In this document: in pieces, positions 5,411-6,014 of the stretch
Layout: each line of letters starts with the position of its first letter
Position numbering within the stretch: the stretch's first letter is position 1
Source: Spirochaetaceae bacterium
Lineage (GTDB): Bacteria; Spirochaetota; Spirochaetia; DSM-27196; SLAA01
Direction of reading: 5' to 3'
NCBI GenBank assembly: GCA_003564775.1
Contig: PXEI01000235.1
Location: forward strand, 1-6,014
Length of the DNA: 6,014 bases
Notes under the pieces: model-generated
What the model saw: the letters and a program-made list of their open reading frames with translations, nothing else
Told to the model about the DNA's origin: nothing
The model's database searches: none
Position numbers and translations under genes: made by a program

Positions 5411-5951
5411 CCCAGGAAACGAGTACCGTTTTACCCGCCATAATGTTGGGTGGATGCTCCTGGATGCGGCATTTCCTGACCCTGGTTTCCGTGGAAAATT
5501 CAATGCCGATATCGCCGAGGTGTTTCCGATTCGCGAACAGGGTAGCGAGAAACTCCGTGTTCTGCGTCCAGCCCAGTATATGAACCGCTCTGGTGAGAGT
5601 ATCGGCCGTGCAGCGGCCTTCTTTCAACTGGAGGCCAAAGAACTCTGTATAGTGCATGACGACCTGGAACTACCCTATGGAAGTATTGCCCTCAAGCGCG
5701 GGGGAGGACTTGGCGGTCACAACGGATTACGTTCGGTCAAGTCTGCACTTGGTGACGCAAACTTTTTTCGCTTGCGCATAGGAATAGGGCGCCCACAGCA
5801 CGGCAAGGTCGACAGTTTTGTTCTCTCCCGTTTTAACCCGGATGAAGAAGCGGTGCTTCCACGTGTTCTTCAGGCGGCCGGTCGGCGCCTGGAGGAAGCA
5901 GTGCATGCATCAGAGCCAGCAAGCGACTCTGCCCCGATTCAGATCTTCTAA
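5382..5951 (+). CDS. pth: Peptidyl-tRNA hydrolase
   Basis: Pth cleaves the ester bond of peptidyl-tRNAs released by stalled ribosomes, recycling tRNA in the cytoplasm; it is usually essential in bacteria. The 189-residue protein has the normal length (E. coli 194) and keeps the active-site residues at the E. coli positions: N10 in FLGNPG, catalytic His20 in TRHNVG, M67-N68 in YMNRSG, D93 in VHDDLELP, and N114 in GGHNGLRS. FFRLRIGIGRP (128-138) is also typical. A small departure is FLGNPG in place of the usual GLGNPG. The last ~15 residues are Ser/Ala/Pro-rich, where homologues often carry a variable tail. The gene diverges from lplA with 58 bases between start codons, so it is probably transcribed separately from the operon. 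No intrinsic terminator is visible in the 63 bases after its TAA, so it may be co-transcribed with a gene outside the window. Confidence 0.96.
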   Translation: MIRLVCFLGNPGNEYRFTRHNVGWMLLDAAFPDPGFRGKFNADIAEVFPIREQGSEKLRVLRPAQYMNRSGESIGRAAAFFQLEAKELCIVHDDLELPYGSIALKRGGGLGGHNGLRSVKSALGDANFFRLRIGIGRPQHGKVDSFVLSRFNPDEEAVLPRVLQAAGRRLEEAVHASEPASDSAPIQIF

Positions 5952-6014
5952 GCCAAGGTATGGTTCGCCGACTCCGGGTACCGCCTAGGCCAACGGCACT
6001 CGGCCACGCAAGGA

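Noticed and set aside
5952..6014. A possible new gene start after pth: ATG at 5960 opens a frame that runs to the window end.
   Set aside because: Only 18 codons are visible, the AAGG upstream is 1 base from the ATG, and the arginine/proline-rich start matches no family I know. The GGTACC and GCCTAGGC palindromes here are too short to call a terminator.
5952..6014. A structured RNA (tRNA or SRP RNA fragment) on the minus strand, suggested by CTAGGCGG-like stretches.
   Set aside because: No cloverleaf can be formed and the resemblance to SRP RNA is a few short words only; the strand would run into the pth coding region.

Overview
This is a compact bacterial chromosomal window with almost no non-coding DNA. 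It holds the 3' end of one unrecognised gene on the plus strand, a tightly packed five-gene block on the minus strand, and a plus-strand pth gene diverging from that block. Base composition is moderate (about 55% GC in a sampled 60-base line of the block, about 45% in the partial first gene, both hand-counted). Start codons include ATG, GTG and probably TTG, and most genes have AGGAG-type ribosome sites. The domain combinations recall free-living anaerobic or facultative bacteria such as Spirochaetota, but that is a weak inference from gene content. No rRNA, tRNA, mobile element or CRISPR array is visible.

Layout from left to right: 1-300 is the C-terminal part of an unknown, possibly membrane-associated protein. 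Its terminator (304-335) interlocks with the end of the minus-strand block. The block is transcribed right to left: lplA (lipoate-protein ligase, 5323-4415); a three-part fusion with a PTS EIIA-like domain, a middle domain and a diadenylate cyclase (DAC) domain (4410-3076); nudC (NAD(H) pyrophosphatase / deNADding enzyme, 3079-2183); a GlpA-type glycerol-3-phosphate dehydrogenase without its usual C-terminal [2Fe-2S] domain (2186-1008); and an SdhB/FrdB-type three-cluster iron-sulfur protein (1008-313). Four junctions are 1-4 base overlaps or a 4-base gap, so the block is almost certainly one translationally coupled operon. Peptidyl-tRNA hydrolase (pth, 5382-5951) is divergent, and the last 63 bases hold nothing I can assign.

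As a unit, the last two operon genes look like a two-subunit glycerol-3-phosphate:acceptor oxidoreductase, with an SdhB-like subunit in the place GlpC has in GlpABC. NudC and LplA act on redox cofactors: NAD(H) or NAD-capped RNA, and lipoate for 2-oxoacid dehydrogenases or glycine cleavage. The EIIA-DAC fusion could tie c-di-AMP synthesis to the phosphorylation state of the phosphotransferase system, which reports carbon and energy status. Grouping these genes suggests a carbon/redox-state module. That is inference from context; the individual family assignments, apart from the middle domain of the fusion, are solid.
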